The notes under the pieces were generated by a model that worked only from the letters and a program-made list of their open reading frames with translations, did not search any database and had not been told where the DNA came from. Shown here piece after piece: positions 6,516 through 14,333 of a DNA stretch of 15,022 nucleotides (positions within the stretch are counted from its first letter, which is position 1; every line of letters begins with the position of its first letter). The stretch lies in the NCBI GenBank assembly GCA_023428885.1, contig JAEYWQ010000325.1:1-15022 (forward strand), given 5' to 3'. The position numbers and the translations under genes are program-made. This DNA is from Bacillota bacterium (lineage in GTDB: Bacteria; Bacillota; Clostridia; Lachnospirales; Lachnospiraceae).

Positions 6516-6830
6516 ATGGATCTGGAGGAACGAGCGAAAAAACTAAAAACCGATATACCAGCAGTATTTATTGCCTTAAAACACCCAAAGACACCTTGGT
6601 TTGCCAAGGTGATCGCTGGAGTTACCATGATATATGCTTTATCACCAATTGATCTCATACCAGACTTTATCCCGATATTAGGCTACTTAGATGATCTGAT
6701 TCTCCTTCCCTTCTTGGTAACACTTGTGGTAAAATTAATTCCAGATGATATTTTTTTGCAATGTCAGCAGCAAGCAGAAGGGTTATGTCAGGATGGAAAA
6801 CCAAAGACACTAGTTAACTTGATTTACTAG
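6516..6830 (+). CDS. DUF1232 (YkvA-like) small membrane protein
   Basis: A 104-residue protein carrying the DUF1232 signature: a hydrophobic stretch at about 28-65 with YALSPIDLIPDFIP followed by LGYLDDLILLPF. The family is found across bacteria, is probably membrane-associated, and has no settled function. Its ATG lies 4 bases after the ade stop, and AGAGGT within the last ade codons serves as ribosome binding site, so translation is probably coupled to ade. Why it accompanies a purine enzyme is not evident. Confidence 0.85.
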   Translation: MDLEERAKKLKTDIPAVFIALKHPKTPWFAKVIAGVTMIYALSPIDLIPDFIPILGYLDDLILLPFLVTLVVKLIPDDIFLQCQQQAEGLCQDGKPKTLVNLIY

Positions 6831-6896
6831 GTCTTTTACTAGTAGTCATAATTAAAGCTACCAAGCTATGTTAGGGGGATCCCTGGGGAGATTATC

Positions 6897-7997
6897 ATGA
6901 AAAAAGCATTTATATTTTTCCTTATTGTAGTACTTTGCTGTGTTCTACTTCCAGCTTGTTCAACAAAATCAAAGGAAAGCATAATACGGATCGATGAAAG
7001 CAAGGAATATATTGAGAATGAGGAGTATAATGAATTTATTACTAAGGTAGATAACTATCTTAAAAACTGTAGGTTTCAAGGATCTATCTTAATTGGAATA
7101 AAGGATGAGATTATCCTGGCAAAAGGATATGGATATGCAGATGAAAAGGAAGAAAGCTTAAATACCATGAATACTACGTTTGAGGTTGGCTCCATCACAA
7201 AACAGATGACCGCAGTTGCGATCCTACAGTTACAAGAAGAAGGGAAGTTATCCGTTGAGGATACTTTGACCAAGTATTTTCCTAAGTTTACAAAAGGAGA
7301 GAACATTACACTAAGAATGTTACTGCAGATGCGTTCTGGGCTCTACGATTATATCAATGATAATTATGTCTTCTATCCCAAGGAGATAGCAGAGCAATTG
7401 ATTGAAATGGAGTATAACCTAGAAGAGGTAGAGAGAGATTTTGTACTTGATTATTTTTATTCTTCTCAATTAAAAAGCATTCCAGATGAAAATTTTTATT
7501 ACTGTAATACAAATTACTACCTGTTAGGTAAGATTATTGAGCAGGTTTCGGGAATGACCTATGAGGATTATTTACATAAGAATTTATTTACACCAGGCAA
7601 TATGACAAAGACCAATACGGAGTTTCAGAATACAGAAGCCAAAGGATATGATCCTCAGGGAAGGTATTATAGCATACCAAAGAACCTTGCATTTGGCTGT
7701 GGAGATGTGAATAGCAGCGTAATCGATCTGTTTAAATGGGACCGTGCCTTGATTAAGCATTCTTTGATGACAAAAGAGTCATTTGAGGAGTTTACTACAA
7801 CAAATGCTGGTTATGGGTATGGTGTTTTTGCAGATAACATAAGCATTCTGCATGGAGGCAGTACCGATGTGTTTAACTCTTACAATATTATATATTTAAC
7901 TGATGACATGACAATTGTGGTGCTTGTTAATAAGCCGGAAGATAAGTTAAGTTCAATTGTGGTAGCAGGTAATTTGAGAAAGTTTTATTTAGAGTGA
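6897..7997 (+). CDS. Lipoprotein serine hydrolase (beta-lactamase/esterase fold)
   Basis: Predicted lipoprotein with an N-terminal hydrophobic segment and lipobox LPAC, the lipidated Cys being residue 21, so it should be anchored on the outer face of the membrane. The catalytic domain belongs to the class C beta-lactamase-related family: SITK (Ser99, Lys102) as the SxxK motif, YCN (202-204) as the YxN motif, and HGG (319-321) in the third-motif position where true class C lactamases have KTG. The HGG form favours an esterase or D-aminopeptidase-like role over antibiotic hydrolysis. GGGGAG at 6876-6890 precedes the ATG. The gene is full length for the family (366 residues) and starts a cluster with the VOC and nitronate monooxygenase genes. 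Confidence 0.88.
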   Translation: MKKAFIFFLIVVLCCVLLPACSTKSKESIIRIDESKEYIENEEYNEFITKVDNYLKNCRFQGSILIGIKDEIILAKGYGYADEKEESLNTMNTTFEVGSITKQMTAVAILQLQEEGKLSVEDTLTKYFPKFTKGENITLRMLLQMRSGLYDYINDNYVFYPKEIAEQLIEMEYNLEEVERDFVLDYFYSSQLKSIPDENFYYCNTNYYLLGKIIEQVSGMTYEDYLHKNLFTPGNMTKTNTEFQNTEAKGYDPQGRYYSIPKNLAFGCGDVNSSVIDLFKWDRALIKHSLMTKESFEEFTTTNAGYGYGVFADNISILHGGSTDVFNSYNIIYLTDDMTIVVLVNKPEDKLSSIVVAGNLRKFYLE

Positions 7998-8025
7998 TAA
8001 TATAATTTCATTGGGAGGAGTTTTT

Positions 8026-8412
8026 ATGAAGAGTAGAATTACCCATGTAGCCCTATATGCAAAGGATCTAGAAAAGGTTAAGAACTTTTATGTGAATTAT
8101 TTTGATGGAAGTAGCAATGAGAAGTATGTAAATGGCAAGGGATTTTCAAGTTACTTTATCACTTTTGCTGAGGGTCCTCGCCTTGAAGTTATGGCGCACC
8201 AAGAGCTGATCAGCCGAGAGGTGATGGATAAGGTCAATGGTCTTAGCCATATGGCTTTTGCGCTTGGGAGTAAAGAAGCGGTTCTTGAATTAACGCAGCG
8301 ATTAGTAGATGACGGCTATGAATTGTTAAGTCCACCAAGGATAACTGGAGATGGTTATTTTGAAAGCTGTGTGTCAGATCCAGAAGGAAATCGTGTGGAG
8401 ATATGTGAGTAA
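8026..8412 (+). CDS. VOC superfamily (glyoxalase-fold) protein
   Basis: A 128-residue single-domain member of the glyoxalase/bleomycin resistance/dioxygenase superfamily. The typical pattern is present: ITHVALYAKDLEKVKNFY at the N-terminus, RLEVM near residue 60, LSHMAFALGSKEAV, and the C-terminal GNRVEICE with the metal-site Glu. The order His, Glu, His, Glu fits a lactoylglutathione-lyase-like metal site. The frame is open from a TTG at 8011, but GGGAGGAG (8013-8020) lies inside that extension, so the ATG at 8026 is the start. It lies 28 bases after the serine hydrolase. The substrate is not predictable from sequence. Confidence 0.88.
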   Translation: MKSRITHVALYAKDLEKVKNFYVNYFDGSSNEKYVNGKGFSSYFITFAEGPRLEVMAHQELISREVMDKVNGLSHMAFALGSKEAVLELTQRLVDDGYELLSPPRITGDGYFESCVSDPEGNRVEICE

Positions 8413-8508
8413 TGCCAAACTGTTATCACCCAATGCAAGAACTAGTCTTATTTCGTGTATACTTATACTGTAGATATCTCAGTTATATTCGAATCTGGAG
8501 GACTAAAC

Positions 8509-9597
8509 ATGAAATTAAAAGAAATGCCTAAGTTAGTCATTGGTGAATTGGTAGCAAAGCTTCCAATTATTCAGGGTGGTATGGGGATTGGAGTATCGCT
8601 TTCTTCCTTAGCATCTGCGGTAGGAAATGCAGGAGGAATCGGCGTTATCTCGGCAGCAGGTATGGGATTTGATCGTCCGGGGTATAAGAGTAATCCCATT
8701 GAAACAAGTATACAAGCATTAAGAGAAGAAATCAGAAAGGCGAAGGAATTAACCAGAGGTGTAGTGGGTGTTAATATTATGGTAGCCTTGTCTAATTTTG
8801 CTGATATGGTAAAAACGTCAATCTCTGAGAAGATCGATGTGATCTTTGCTGGAGCTGGCCTTCCTCTGGATTTGCCAGCTTATCTGACAGAAGGAGTTAA
8901 GACCAAATTAGTTCCTATCATTTCTTCCGCAAGAGCAGCTGAGCTGATTGCAAAGAAGTGGGTATCGAAGTATAATTACGTGCCAGACGCCTTCGTCGTA
9001 GAAGGACCTAAGGCTGGTGGACATTTAGGTTTTAAGAAAGATGAGCTATCAGAACATGAATATACTTTAGAGGAATTAATCCCTAAAGTAGTGAGCAAGG
9101 TTAGCGAATTAGAAGATCAGTATGGAAAAAAGATTCCAGTGATTGCTGCTGGTGGTATCTATACTGGAGAAGATATTTATAAGTTCCTTCAGATGGGTGC
9201 TAGCGGTGTTCAGATGGGTACACGCTTTGTAGCCACAGAGGAATGTGATGCATCGATTGAATTTAAGCAATCTTATGTGGACTGTAAAGAGGAAGACATT
9301 GTGATCATTAAGAGTCCGGTAGGTTTACCAGGACGAGCCCTAAAGAATTCTTTTATTGAAGCATCGGAGGAGGGTAAGAAACATCCATTTCACTGTCCTT
9401 ACCAGTGTATTAAGACTTGTGAGCATGAAAAAAGCCCTTACTGTATTGCTTTGGCTTTAATGAATGCACAAAAGGGTAACTTTAAGAATGGTTTTGCCTT
9501 TGTAGGTCAGAATGGATATCGTGTAACAGAAATCACCACGGTCCAGAAATTAATGGATTCTCTGCAGGAAGAATTTGAAAATGCAGTAATATATTAG
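8509..9597 (+). CDS. Nitronate monooxygenase / FabK-like flavoprotein
   Basis: TIM-barrel FMN enzyme of the NPD family (nitronate monooxygenase or enoyl-ACP reductase II). Evidence: IIQGGMGIGVS near residue 20; VNIMVAL; VVEGPKAGGHLGF, whose His matches the catalytic His of the family; and the FMN phosphate loop AAGGIYTGEDIYKFLQMGASGVQMGTRF. A C-terminal segment has four Cys (296, 300, 304, 312; C-x3-C-x3-C-x7-C), which classical FabK lacks as far as I recall but which I remember in clostridial relatives. A GTG at 8455 extends the frame, but TGGAGGA (8496-8502) points to the ATG at 8509 (362 residues). It probably oxidises nitronates, or acts as an FMN reductase. It is the last gene of its cluster, and I see no clear terminator after it. 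Confidence 0.88.
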   Translation: MKLKEMPKLVIGELVAKLPIIQGGMGIGVSLSSLASAVGNAGGIGVISAAGMGFDRPGYKSNPIETSIQALREEIRKAKELTRGVVGVNIMVALSNFADMVKTSISEKIDVIFAGAGLPLDLPAYLTEGVKTKLVPIISSARAAELIAKKWVSKYNYVPDAFVVEGPKAGGHLGFKKDELSEHEYTLEELIPKVVSKVSELEDQYGKKIPVIAAGGIYTGEDIYKFLQMGASGVQMGTRFVATEECDASIEFKQSYVDCKEEDIVIIKSPVGLPGRALKNSFIEASEEGKKHPFHCPYQCIKTCEHEKSPYCIALALMNAQKGNFKNGFAFVGQNGYRVTEITTVQKLMDSLQEEFENAVIY

Positions 9598-9657
9598 TGG
9601 ACATTTTCCTCAAATCTTTATTATTTGTGTAATAGAGCTAAAATATGTGTCAAAAAG

Positions 9658-9686
9658 TTGACATCTTCCGTGATATTTGGTATGAT
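9658..9686 (+). promoter_or_regulatory. Promoter of the M23 peptidase gene
   Basis: TTGACA (9658-9663) and TATGAT (9681-9686), 17-base spacing, predicted start near 9693. It gives the cell-wall peptidase its own transcript with a leader of about 78 bases. Confidence 0.75.
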
Positions 9687-9770
9687 AGGGATAAAGGATG
9701 TAACATTTCTGTAACTTATGTGTAATAATGCAGAAATAAATGCATCGAATGAATCATGGGGGATCTAAAC

Positions 9771-10928
9771 TTGAAGAAACGAATTGGCTTCGTACTTGTT
9801 GCAATCTTAGGTATTGTAATGAGCACTAACATGAGAACAGTACAGGCAGAATCAAAAGATGCCTCGGATGTGTTAAACAAGGTTGTGAAAGAAAATGGAA
9901 TGGACACTGGAATTGGTGGAATGTCCTTATTAATTAATAATTTCTATGATGAGGTATTATCAGAATCAGGTATCTCGATCAGTAATGTTACCACCACATT
10001 TAACGTTGGTGGAGAGGTGATGGAAAAGGTAGAACGTGTATCTGTAATGTTTCGTAATCTAGCAATTGCAAATGTTATTGATTACGTTAATATTAGAAGT
10101 ACAGCGTCTACAGATGGTGAAGTTGTAGGCCGTCTATATGCCAATGCTGTTGCAACCGTAATTGGAACAAAGGGTGACTGGACAAAGGTTAGTTCTGGAA
10201 AAGTTGAGGGTTATATCAGTTCAGAATATCTATTGTTTGGTAATGATGCAAAAGCACTCGTAGATGAGAATTATACTAAGTACGCAAAAGCAACTAGCAG
10301 CACCTTGAATATTCGTAGTGGTCCAGGAACTGACTATGATAAAATTAGCTCAATTGCTCAGGGGGACGAGTTAGAAGTAGTTGATGAACTGGATGAGTGG
10401 GTTGAAGTTAAATTAGACTCTGGCTCCGCTTATGTTTCAAAGGATTATGTGGATTATACCTATGAGTTTAAGTATGCTACCACCATTGAAGATGCCATTA
10501 AATTAGATGAGCAGAAGAAATATCAGGCAAGTCATATGATTTGGCCGCTTCCATCCGATCATAATATCTATACATATTATGGTTACCGTGTAGCTCCAAC
10601 TGCTGGTGCAAGTACCTATCATAAGGGACTTGATATAGGTGGTGCAGCTGGATCTAAGATTGTTGCTGTATTATCTGGAACTGTAACAGAAGCTTCTTAT
10701 AATTCAAGTTCTGGATATTACGTTGAAATCGATCATGGAAATGGAATAAGAACTCGCTACTTGCATAATTCAAAGTTGCTTGTAAGCGTAGGTCAGAAGG
10801 TTACACAAGGAGATGCGATTTCTCTTCTAGGTTCCACAGGAATATCAACAGGACCTCATTTACATTTTAGCGTAATTAAGAATGGTGCTTATGTTGATCC
10901 GTATCCATACTTGAAAAATGTTCACTAA
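9771..10928 (+). CDS. Secreted SH3-SH3-M23 cell-wall peptidase
   Basis: Exported murein hydrolase with 385 residues from the chosen start. A Sec signal peptide runs to about residue 26 (KKR charge, hydrophobic core, VQA before ES). Two bacterial SH3 domains follow at about 95-155 (VNIRSTAST) and 170-228 (LNIRSGPGTDY); these usually bind peptidoglycan. The M23/LytM domain occupies 265-380 with zinc ligands His284 and Asp288 in YHKGLDIGG, and GPHLHF with His363 and His365. It should cut peptide crosslinks in the wall during growth or division. The frame opens at ATG 9756, which has no ribosome binding site; TTG at 9771 follows GGGGGAT (9757-9763) and gives a standard signal peptide. The gene has its own promoter and terminator. 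Confidence 0.9.
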   Translation: MKKRIGFVLVAILGIVMSTNMRTVQAESKDASDVLNKVVKENGMDTGIGGMSLLINNFYDEVLSESGISISNVTTTFNVGGEVMEKVERVSVMFRNLAIANVIDYVNIRSTASTDGEVVGRLYANAVATVIGTKGDWTKVSSGKVEGYISSEYLLFGNDAKALVDENYTKYAKATSSTLNIRSGPGTDYDKISSIAQGDELEVVDELDEWVEVKLDSGSAYVSKDYVDYTYEFKYATTIEDAIKLDEQKKYQASHMIWPLPSDHNIYTYYGYRVAPTAGASTYHKGLDIGGAAGSKIVAVLSGTVTEASYNSSSGYYVEIDHGNGIRTRYLHNSKLLVSVGQKVTQGDAISLLGSTGISTGPHLHFSVIKNGAYVDPYPYLKNVH

Positions 10929-10938
10929 AATATAAAGA

Positions 10939-10983
10939 AAGGATGTTTTCCTATACGATTGTGTATGGGATGACATCCTTTTT
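10939..10983 (+). terminator. Terminator after the M23 peptidase
   Basis: Outer stem AAGGATGT/ACATCCTT (10939-10946 with 10973-10980), inner TCCTATAC/GTGTATGGGA pairing, loop GATT, then TTTTT ending at 10983. It lies between convergent genes and, because the arms begin with A-rich sequence, may also serve the AraC gene from the other side. Confidence 0.85.
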
Positions 10984-10999
10984 CTTGTATGCCTTTTGC

Positions 11000-11818
11000 T
11001 TATCGAAGATATCCTCTGAATTGAGAGGGAGACATAAATTCATATTTTTTAAATACATAACCAAAGTAACTGTTATCATCATAACCAACTGCTTTACCAA
11101 CTTCAGAAATCGGCATCATGGTATCGGATAATAGATGTTTCGCCTTCTGAATCCGTTTTTTAGATAAATATTCAAAAGGTCTCATATGAAGATGCTTCTT
11201 AAATAGAATACACAGATATTCGGGGCTTATAGATGCAGCTTCTGCAATTTCTTCTAAGGTAATATTCTCTTGATAGTTCTGATTCATATAAGAGATTGCG
11301 TTATTTAGATAATCATCTTCGGTTTGATATTGACGGTCGGTCGAATTTTTCGTCTGATAAAATATTTCTAGAATCATCTCATACAGCAGAGGAGAGCAGC
11401 GGTACACCTTGTTCTTTTGTTTGGACCGTAGCATGGTGACCATATTCCAAAACATCATATCGGTAAGTTCGGTATTATGTAGATGAACGATTTTCATCGT
11501 ATCAAATCCTAATTTATGCAAGCAAGAATTGATCTCGTGGCCGGTAAAAGTGACCCAACTAACACTCCAAGGCTCATCAAAGGAATAATATTCATATGGT
11601 ATATTGGTACCTAAAAGAACACAATCATTCTTATTCAATTCGTATTTATAACCATTATATACCAGAATACCTTTTCCTTCTGTTACATACATTAATTGAT
11701 GAATGCAGTAGCCTTCTGGACGTTTGACTGGAGGTTGGTGATCATAAGAACCAATTCCGCATAAAAGAAAAGGAATACCAGCTTCCTCGGTGATTAATGG
11801 ATATTCTGCAAATGTCAT
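11000..11818 (-). CDS. AraC family regulator with N-terminal cupin
   Basis: A 272-residue transcription factor. The N-terminal cupin-like sensor (about residues 15-160, with VTEGKGILVYNGYKYELNK and the drop GTNIPYEYYSF) is typical of AraC proteins that sense sugars or related small molecules. The C-terminal HTH pair is at about 170-270 (ITLEEIAEAASISPEYLCILFKK and ISEVGKAVGYDDNSYFGYVFKK). The start ATG at 11818 has GGAGG 7 bases upstream on the minus strand. It is divergent from the aldo/keto reductase with a 139-base spacer containing an inverted repeat, so it most likely regulates that gene and possibly itself. Confidence 0.92.
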   Translation of the reverse strand: MTFAEYPLITEEAGIPFLLCGIGSYDHQPPVKRPEGYCIHQLMYVTEGKGILVYNGYKYELNKNDCVLLGTNIPYEYYSFDEPWSVSWVTFTGHEINSCLHKLGFDTMKIVHLHNTELTDMMFWNMVTMLRSKQKNKVYRCSPLLYEMILEIFYQTKNSTDRQYQTEDDYLNNAISYMNQNYQENITLEEIAEAASISPEYLCILFKKHLHMRPFEYLSKKRIQKAKHLLSDTMMPISEVGKAVGYDDNSYFGYVFKKYEFMSPSQFRGYLR

Positions 11819-11849
11819 TGTATACCTCCACTAGCTAGAGAACAAAATT

Positions 11850-11895
11850 AATCTAATCAGTTCAATATTTCTATAGTCGATAATATCATTAGATT
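11850..11895. promoter_or_regulatory. Inverted repeat, candidate AraC operator
   Basis: AATCTAAT (11850-11857) and ATTAGATT (11888-11895) are perfect inverted 8-mers separated by 30 bases. The second lies against the putative -35 of the reductase gene. The 8-mer is AT-rich and also occurs within metG, so binding is only inferred from position. Confidence 0.4.
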
Positions 11896-11922
11896 GACGG
11901 GGTGTCAATAACGTGATAAGTT
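11894..11922 (+). promoter_or_regulatory. Weak promoter of aldo/keto reductase
   Basis: TTGACG (11894-11899), 17 bases, then TAAGTT (11917-11922). The poor -10 box fits a promoter that needs an activator, and the right half of the inverted repeat ends on its -35 box. Confidence 0.4.
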
Positions 11923-11957
11923 AAGCATAAATAAAGAGAATTTAAGGAGGTAGAGAT

Positions 11958-12956
11958 ATGTATCTTGCTGATGATAAAAGATATGACAAGATGGTCTATA
12001 ATCGCTGTGGGAAGAGTGGCTTGAAGCTACCAGCGGTATCCCTTGGATTATGGCAGAATTTTGGCTATCGTAATAGCTTTGATAATATGGAGAAGATGTG
12101 TCATACCGCATTTGATTTAGGTATCACACATTTTGATTTAGCAAATAATTATGGAAATCCATATAATGGTTCTGCAGAAGAGAATTTTGGTTTGATCTTA
12201 GACCGTGGTTTACGCAATTACCGGGATGAGTTATGTATTTCAACCAAAGCTGGCTATGACATGTGGAAAGGACCATACGGAGATCGCAATGGTTCCAGAA
12301 AGTACTTAATATCTTCACTTGATCAGAGCTTAAAGAGAATGAAGTTAGAGTATGTGGATGTCTATTACCATCATATATTTGATCCAAACACACCACTGGA
12401 AGAGTCGGCATGTGCCCTAGACCATATTGTTCGCCAGGGTAAAGCTTTGTATATAGGTATATCCAATTATAACCGTCAGCAGACAGAAGACATTATGAAG
12501 ATCTTTAAGGAACTAAAGACTCCATTTGTTTTAAATCAGCCTTCTTACTCTATGCTGAATCGATGGGTAGAGGATGATAAGTTAGATGAGTTTGCAGTGG
12601 AGCAAGGCTTTGGTCTTGCAGTATTTTCACCTCTATATCAAGGGTTATTGACGGATCGTTATCTGAATGGGGTTCCAGCAGATTCCCGTATTGGTAAAGG
12701 GAATACGTGGATCGGTGAGAAACTTACCGAACAAATGGTGAAGAAACTCAATGCATTAAATGAGCTAGCGAAAGAAAGAAATCAAAAGTTATCTCAGATG
12801 GCACTGTCATGGGTATTAAGAAATGGAAGAGTAACAACTGTGTTAATTGGTGCAAGTAGACCTGAGCAGATAGCTGAGAATGTGGAAGCAGCTTATCGTT
12901 CTGAGTTCACCAAAGAAGAGTTAGAGAAAATCGAGGACATCCTTCGTACAGAATAG
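11958..12956 (+). CDS. Aldo/keto reductase, YghZ-like
   Basis: NAD(P)H-dependent carbonyl reductase with a TIM barrel, 332 residues. The N-terminal RCGKSGLKLPAVSLGLWQNFG and FDLANNYGNPYNGSAEENFG place it near the YghZ (L-glyceraldehyde 3-phosphate reductase) group. The catalytic tetrad appears intact: Asp60, Tyr65, Lys97 and His139 (by alignment with the YSHR of YghZ). The C-terminal cofactor loop with GASRPEQIAENV is present. The start follows AAGGAGG (11943-11949) with good spacing. The divergent AraC regulator suggests induction by a sugar or an aldehyde. The exact substrate is unknown. Confidence 0.92.
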   Translation: MYLADDKRYDKMVYNRCGKSGLKLPAVSLGLWQNFGYRNSFDNMEKMCHTAFDLGITHFDLANNYGNPYNGSAEENFGLILDRGLRNYRDELCISTKAGYDMWKGPYGDRNGSRKYLISSLDQSLKRMKLEYVDVYYHHIFDPNTPLEESACALDHIVRQGKALYIGISNYNRQQTEDIMKIFKELKTPFVLNQPSYSMLNRWVEDDKLDEFAVEQGFGLAVFSPLYQGLLTDRYLNGVPADSRIGKGNTWIGEKLTEQMVKKLNALNELAKERNQKLSQMALSWVLRNGRVTTVLIGASRPEQIAENVEAAYRSEFTKEELEKIEDILRTE

Positions 12957-12966
12957 AAAAAATTAT

Positions 12967-13014
12967 GGGCTACGTCAAGACCTGAATTAAGGATCTTGCG
13001 TAGCCTAAGTTTTT
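12967..13014. terminator. Bidirectional terminator
   Basis: GGCTACG/CGTAGCC outer pairing (12968-12974 with 12998-13004) and an inner imperfect stem CAAGA/TCTTG with loop TGAATTAA. T-tract on the plus strand at 13010-13014 and on the minus strand at 12963 to 12957 (A-rich on plus). It sits between the convergent reductase and thioesterase genes and can serve both. Confidence 0.85.
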
Positions 13015-13039
13015 AGATAACTCTTTATTAATCACAGGT

Positions 13040-13525
13040 TTAATAACCTTCTGATTTACGCTGGGTTCTAAGAACATGTCTCTTGACTGCAGCTTCCCAC
13101 TCAGCTTGCTGCTCTTGCGTTTCGATACGAAGACGTGGTACTCGTTTTGGAGTTTCATTTTCATCCAAAGCCACCATAACAAAATAAGCACGATTGATTG
13201 GGTGACGTTTTCCATCTGATTTTTCCACATAAGTGTCAATGCGAACTTCCATTGACGAATTCCCTACGTAGCTTACCTTTCCTACCAAGACCACGATATC
13301 ATTGATATGGGCACCGTGTTTGAATTGAAGATTATCAATGGAAGCAGTGATTACATTGCCTCCAGAATGACGCATTGCAACAATGCCGGCTAATTCATCG
13401 ATCCAAGCTAATAATTGGCCACCAAATAGTCGGCCACTACCGTTAATGTGCTGAGACATCAAAAGGTAGGTTTGTTCGGTTTGTGAGTCAAGGACACTTT
13501 TTTCTATTTCATTCATCTGATCCAT
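13040..13525 (-). CDS. Acyl-CoA thioesterase, YciA-like hotdog
   Basis: Single hotdog-fold thioesterase, 161 residues, that hydrolyses acyl-CoA esters. The core signature is QHINGSGRLFGGQLLAWIDE (residues 25-44), with Asn28 and the catalytic Asp43, followed by the long-helix AGIVAMRH and the strand ITASIDNLQF. The frame opens at 13537, but GGAGG (13535 to 13531) lies inside the extension, so the ATG at 13525 with 5 bases of spacing is the better start; ATG at 13516 is also possible. Such enzymes tune CoA pools and free fatty acids. The gene is divergent from the LOR-like gene across a 189-base region. Confidence 0.9.
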   Translation of the reverse strand: MDQMNEIEKSVLDSQTEQTYLLMSQHINGSGRLFGGQLLAWIDELAGIVAMRHSGGNVITASIDNLQFKHGAHINDIVVLVGKVSYVGNSSMEVRIDTYVEKSDGKRHPINRAYFVMVALDENETPKRVPRLRIETQEQQAEWEAAVKRHVLRTQRKSEGY

Positions 13526-13571
13526 ATAGTCCTCCATATGATATAATAAGTATAATTATTTTTATGCATAC

Positions 13572-13588
13572 TTGGCTAAGCATGCCAA
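13572..13588. promoter_or_regulatory. Inverted repeat upstream of thioesterase
   Basis: TTGGC-TAAGCAT-GCCAA, 5-bp perfect arms over 17 bases, 47 bases upstream of the thioesterase start. It could be an operator for the divergent pair, but it is short and no regulator is visible nearby. Confidence 0.25.
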
Positions 13589-13593
13589 TCACT

Positions 13594-13621
13594 TTGACTT
13601 TACAGTTATAATTGCTATAAC
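13594..13621 (+). promoter_or_regulatory. Possible promoter of LOR-like gene
   Basis: TTGACT (13594-13599), 16 bases, then TATAAC (13616-13621), about 94 bases before the ATG. A short palindrome AGCCAATATGGCT (13679-13691) lies between it and the ribosome binding site. Confidence 0.4.
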
Positions 13622-13714
13622 AATAATCTATATTAACATGTGTTTGCTTCAGAATCAAGTGTGCATGATTTTACTCTCAGCCAATATGGCTGAACAACTT
13701 TAAGGAGGGGAATT

Positions 13715-14194
13715 ATGTATCTATATATTAAACAGCGGGTATTTAGCCTAGGTGATAAGTATGACGTTTATGATGAGAATAGTAATGTTGTTTTTAATGT
13801 ACAAAGTGAGATTTTTTCCTTTGGAGCAAAGCTCCACTTGTGTAATGCGGCTGGAATGGAATTATATTATATCAAACAAAACTTCTCATTATTTTTAAAA
13901 AAGTACGAAATATATACAGGGAATAGTCTCTATGCTACGGTCCAGCAGGAGCTAAGCTTCTTTCGTCCACGTCTGGCTATCTCGAGTATCTATGGTGATC
14001 ATGAAATTGAAGGTGATTTCTTCCATTTTGACTTTGAGATAAAAAGGCTAGGAATGCTAGTGGGAAGTGTTCATAAAAAGTGGTTATCCTGGGGGGATTC
14101 TTATGAGTTATATATCCCTGATGGCAGTGATGCAGCCTTCTTTGTGGCACTGGTAATTGCCGTAGATAATTGCGTACACAACGAAAATCGCTAA
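13715..14194 (+). CDS. LURP-one-related (YxjI-like, LOR) protein
   Basis: A 159-residue protein matching the LOR/DUF567 beta-barrel-like family (relatives include Bacillus YxjI and plant LURP1). Signs: MYLYIKQRVFSLGDKYDVYDENSNVVF at the start, a SEIFSFGAKLHL strand, the repeated YIKQNFSLFLKKYEIY hairpin, and KKWLSWGDSYELYI near the end. The start follows AAGGAGGGG (13702-13710) with good spacing. There is no signal peptide and no clear transmembrane helix. The family is related in fold to phospholipid scramblase and Tubby-C domains, but its bacterial role is unknown. Confidence 0.85.
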   Translation: MYLYIKQRVFSLGDKYDVYDENSNVVFNVQSEIFSFGAKLHLCNAAGMELYYIKQNFSLFLKKYEIYTGNSLYATVQQELSFFRPRLAISSIYGDHEIEGDFFHFDFEIKRLGMLVGSVHKKWLSWGDSYELYIPDGSDAAFFVALVIAVDNCVHNENR

Positions 14195-14243
14195 TAATCG
14201 TGATTACAATATTAAAAGATTATAAGTAAATTGACGTGAGAAA

Positions 14244-14270
14244 TTGAATTCGGCTTAGGTATATTATGAT
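14244..14270 (+). promoter_or_regulatory. Weak promoter candidate for selO
   Basis: TTGAAT (14244-14249) and TATGAT (14265-14270) have a short 15-base spacer. This is the best pair in the gap before selO. No clear terminator for the upstream gene is visible, so co-transcription from 13594 is also possible. Confidence 0.3.
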
Positions 14271-14333
14271 TTAAGAAGTAGACAATATTATTATCCTAAC
14301 AAAAGAAATTATTAGGTACATGGAGGTGAAATG

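Noticed and set aside
6870..6890. GGGATCCC palindrome before the serine hydrolase as an operator
   Set aside because: Short, overlaps the ribosome binding region and has no second copy; probably incidental.
8011..8025. TTG start for the VOC protein
   Set aside because: The ribosome binding site GGGAGGAG lies inside the extension and points to the ATG at 8026.
8455..8508. GTG start for the nitronate monooxygenase
   Set aside because: The extension has no SD, no family similarity, and contains the SD of the ATG at 8509.
12970..13239. 89-codon frame on the minus strand
   Set aside because: It overlaps the thioesterase in another frame and the bidirectional terminator; the thioesterase frame has clear family motifs.
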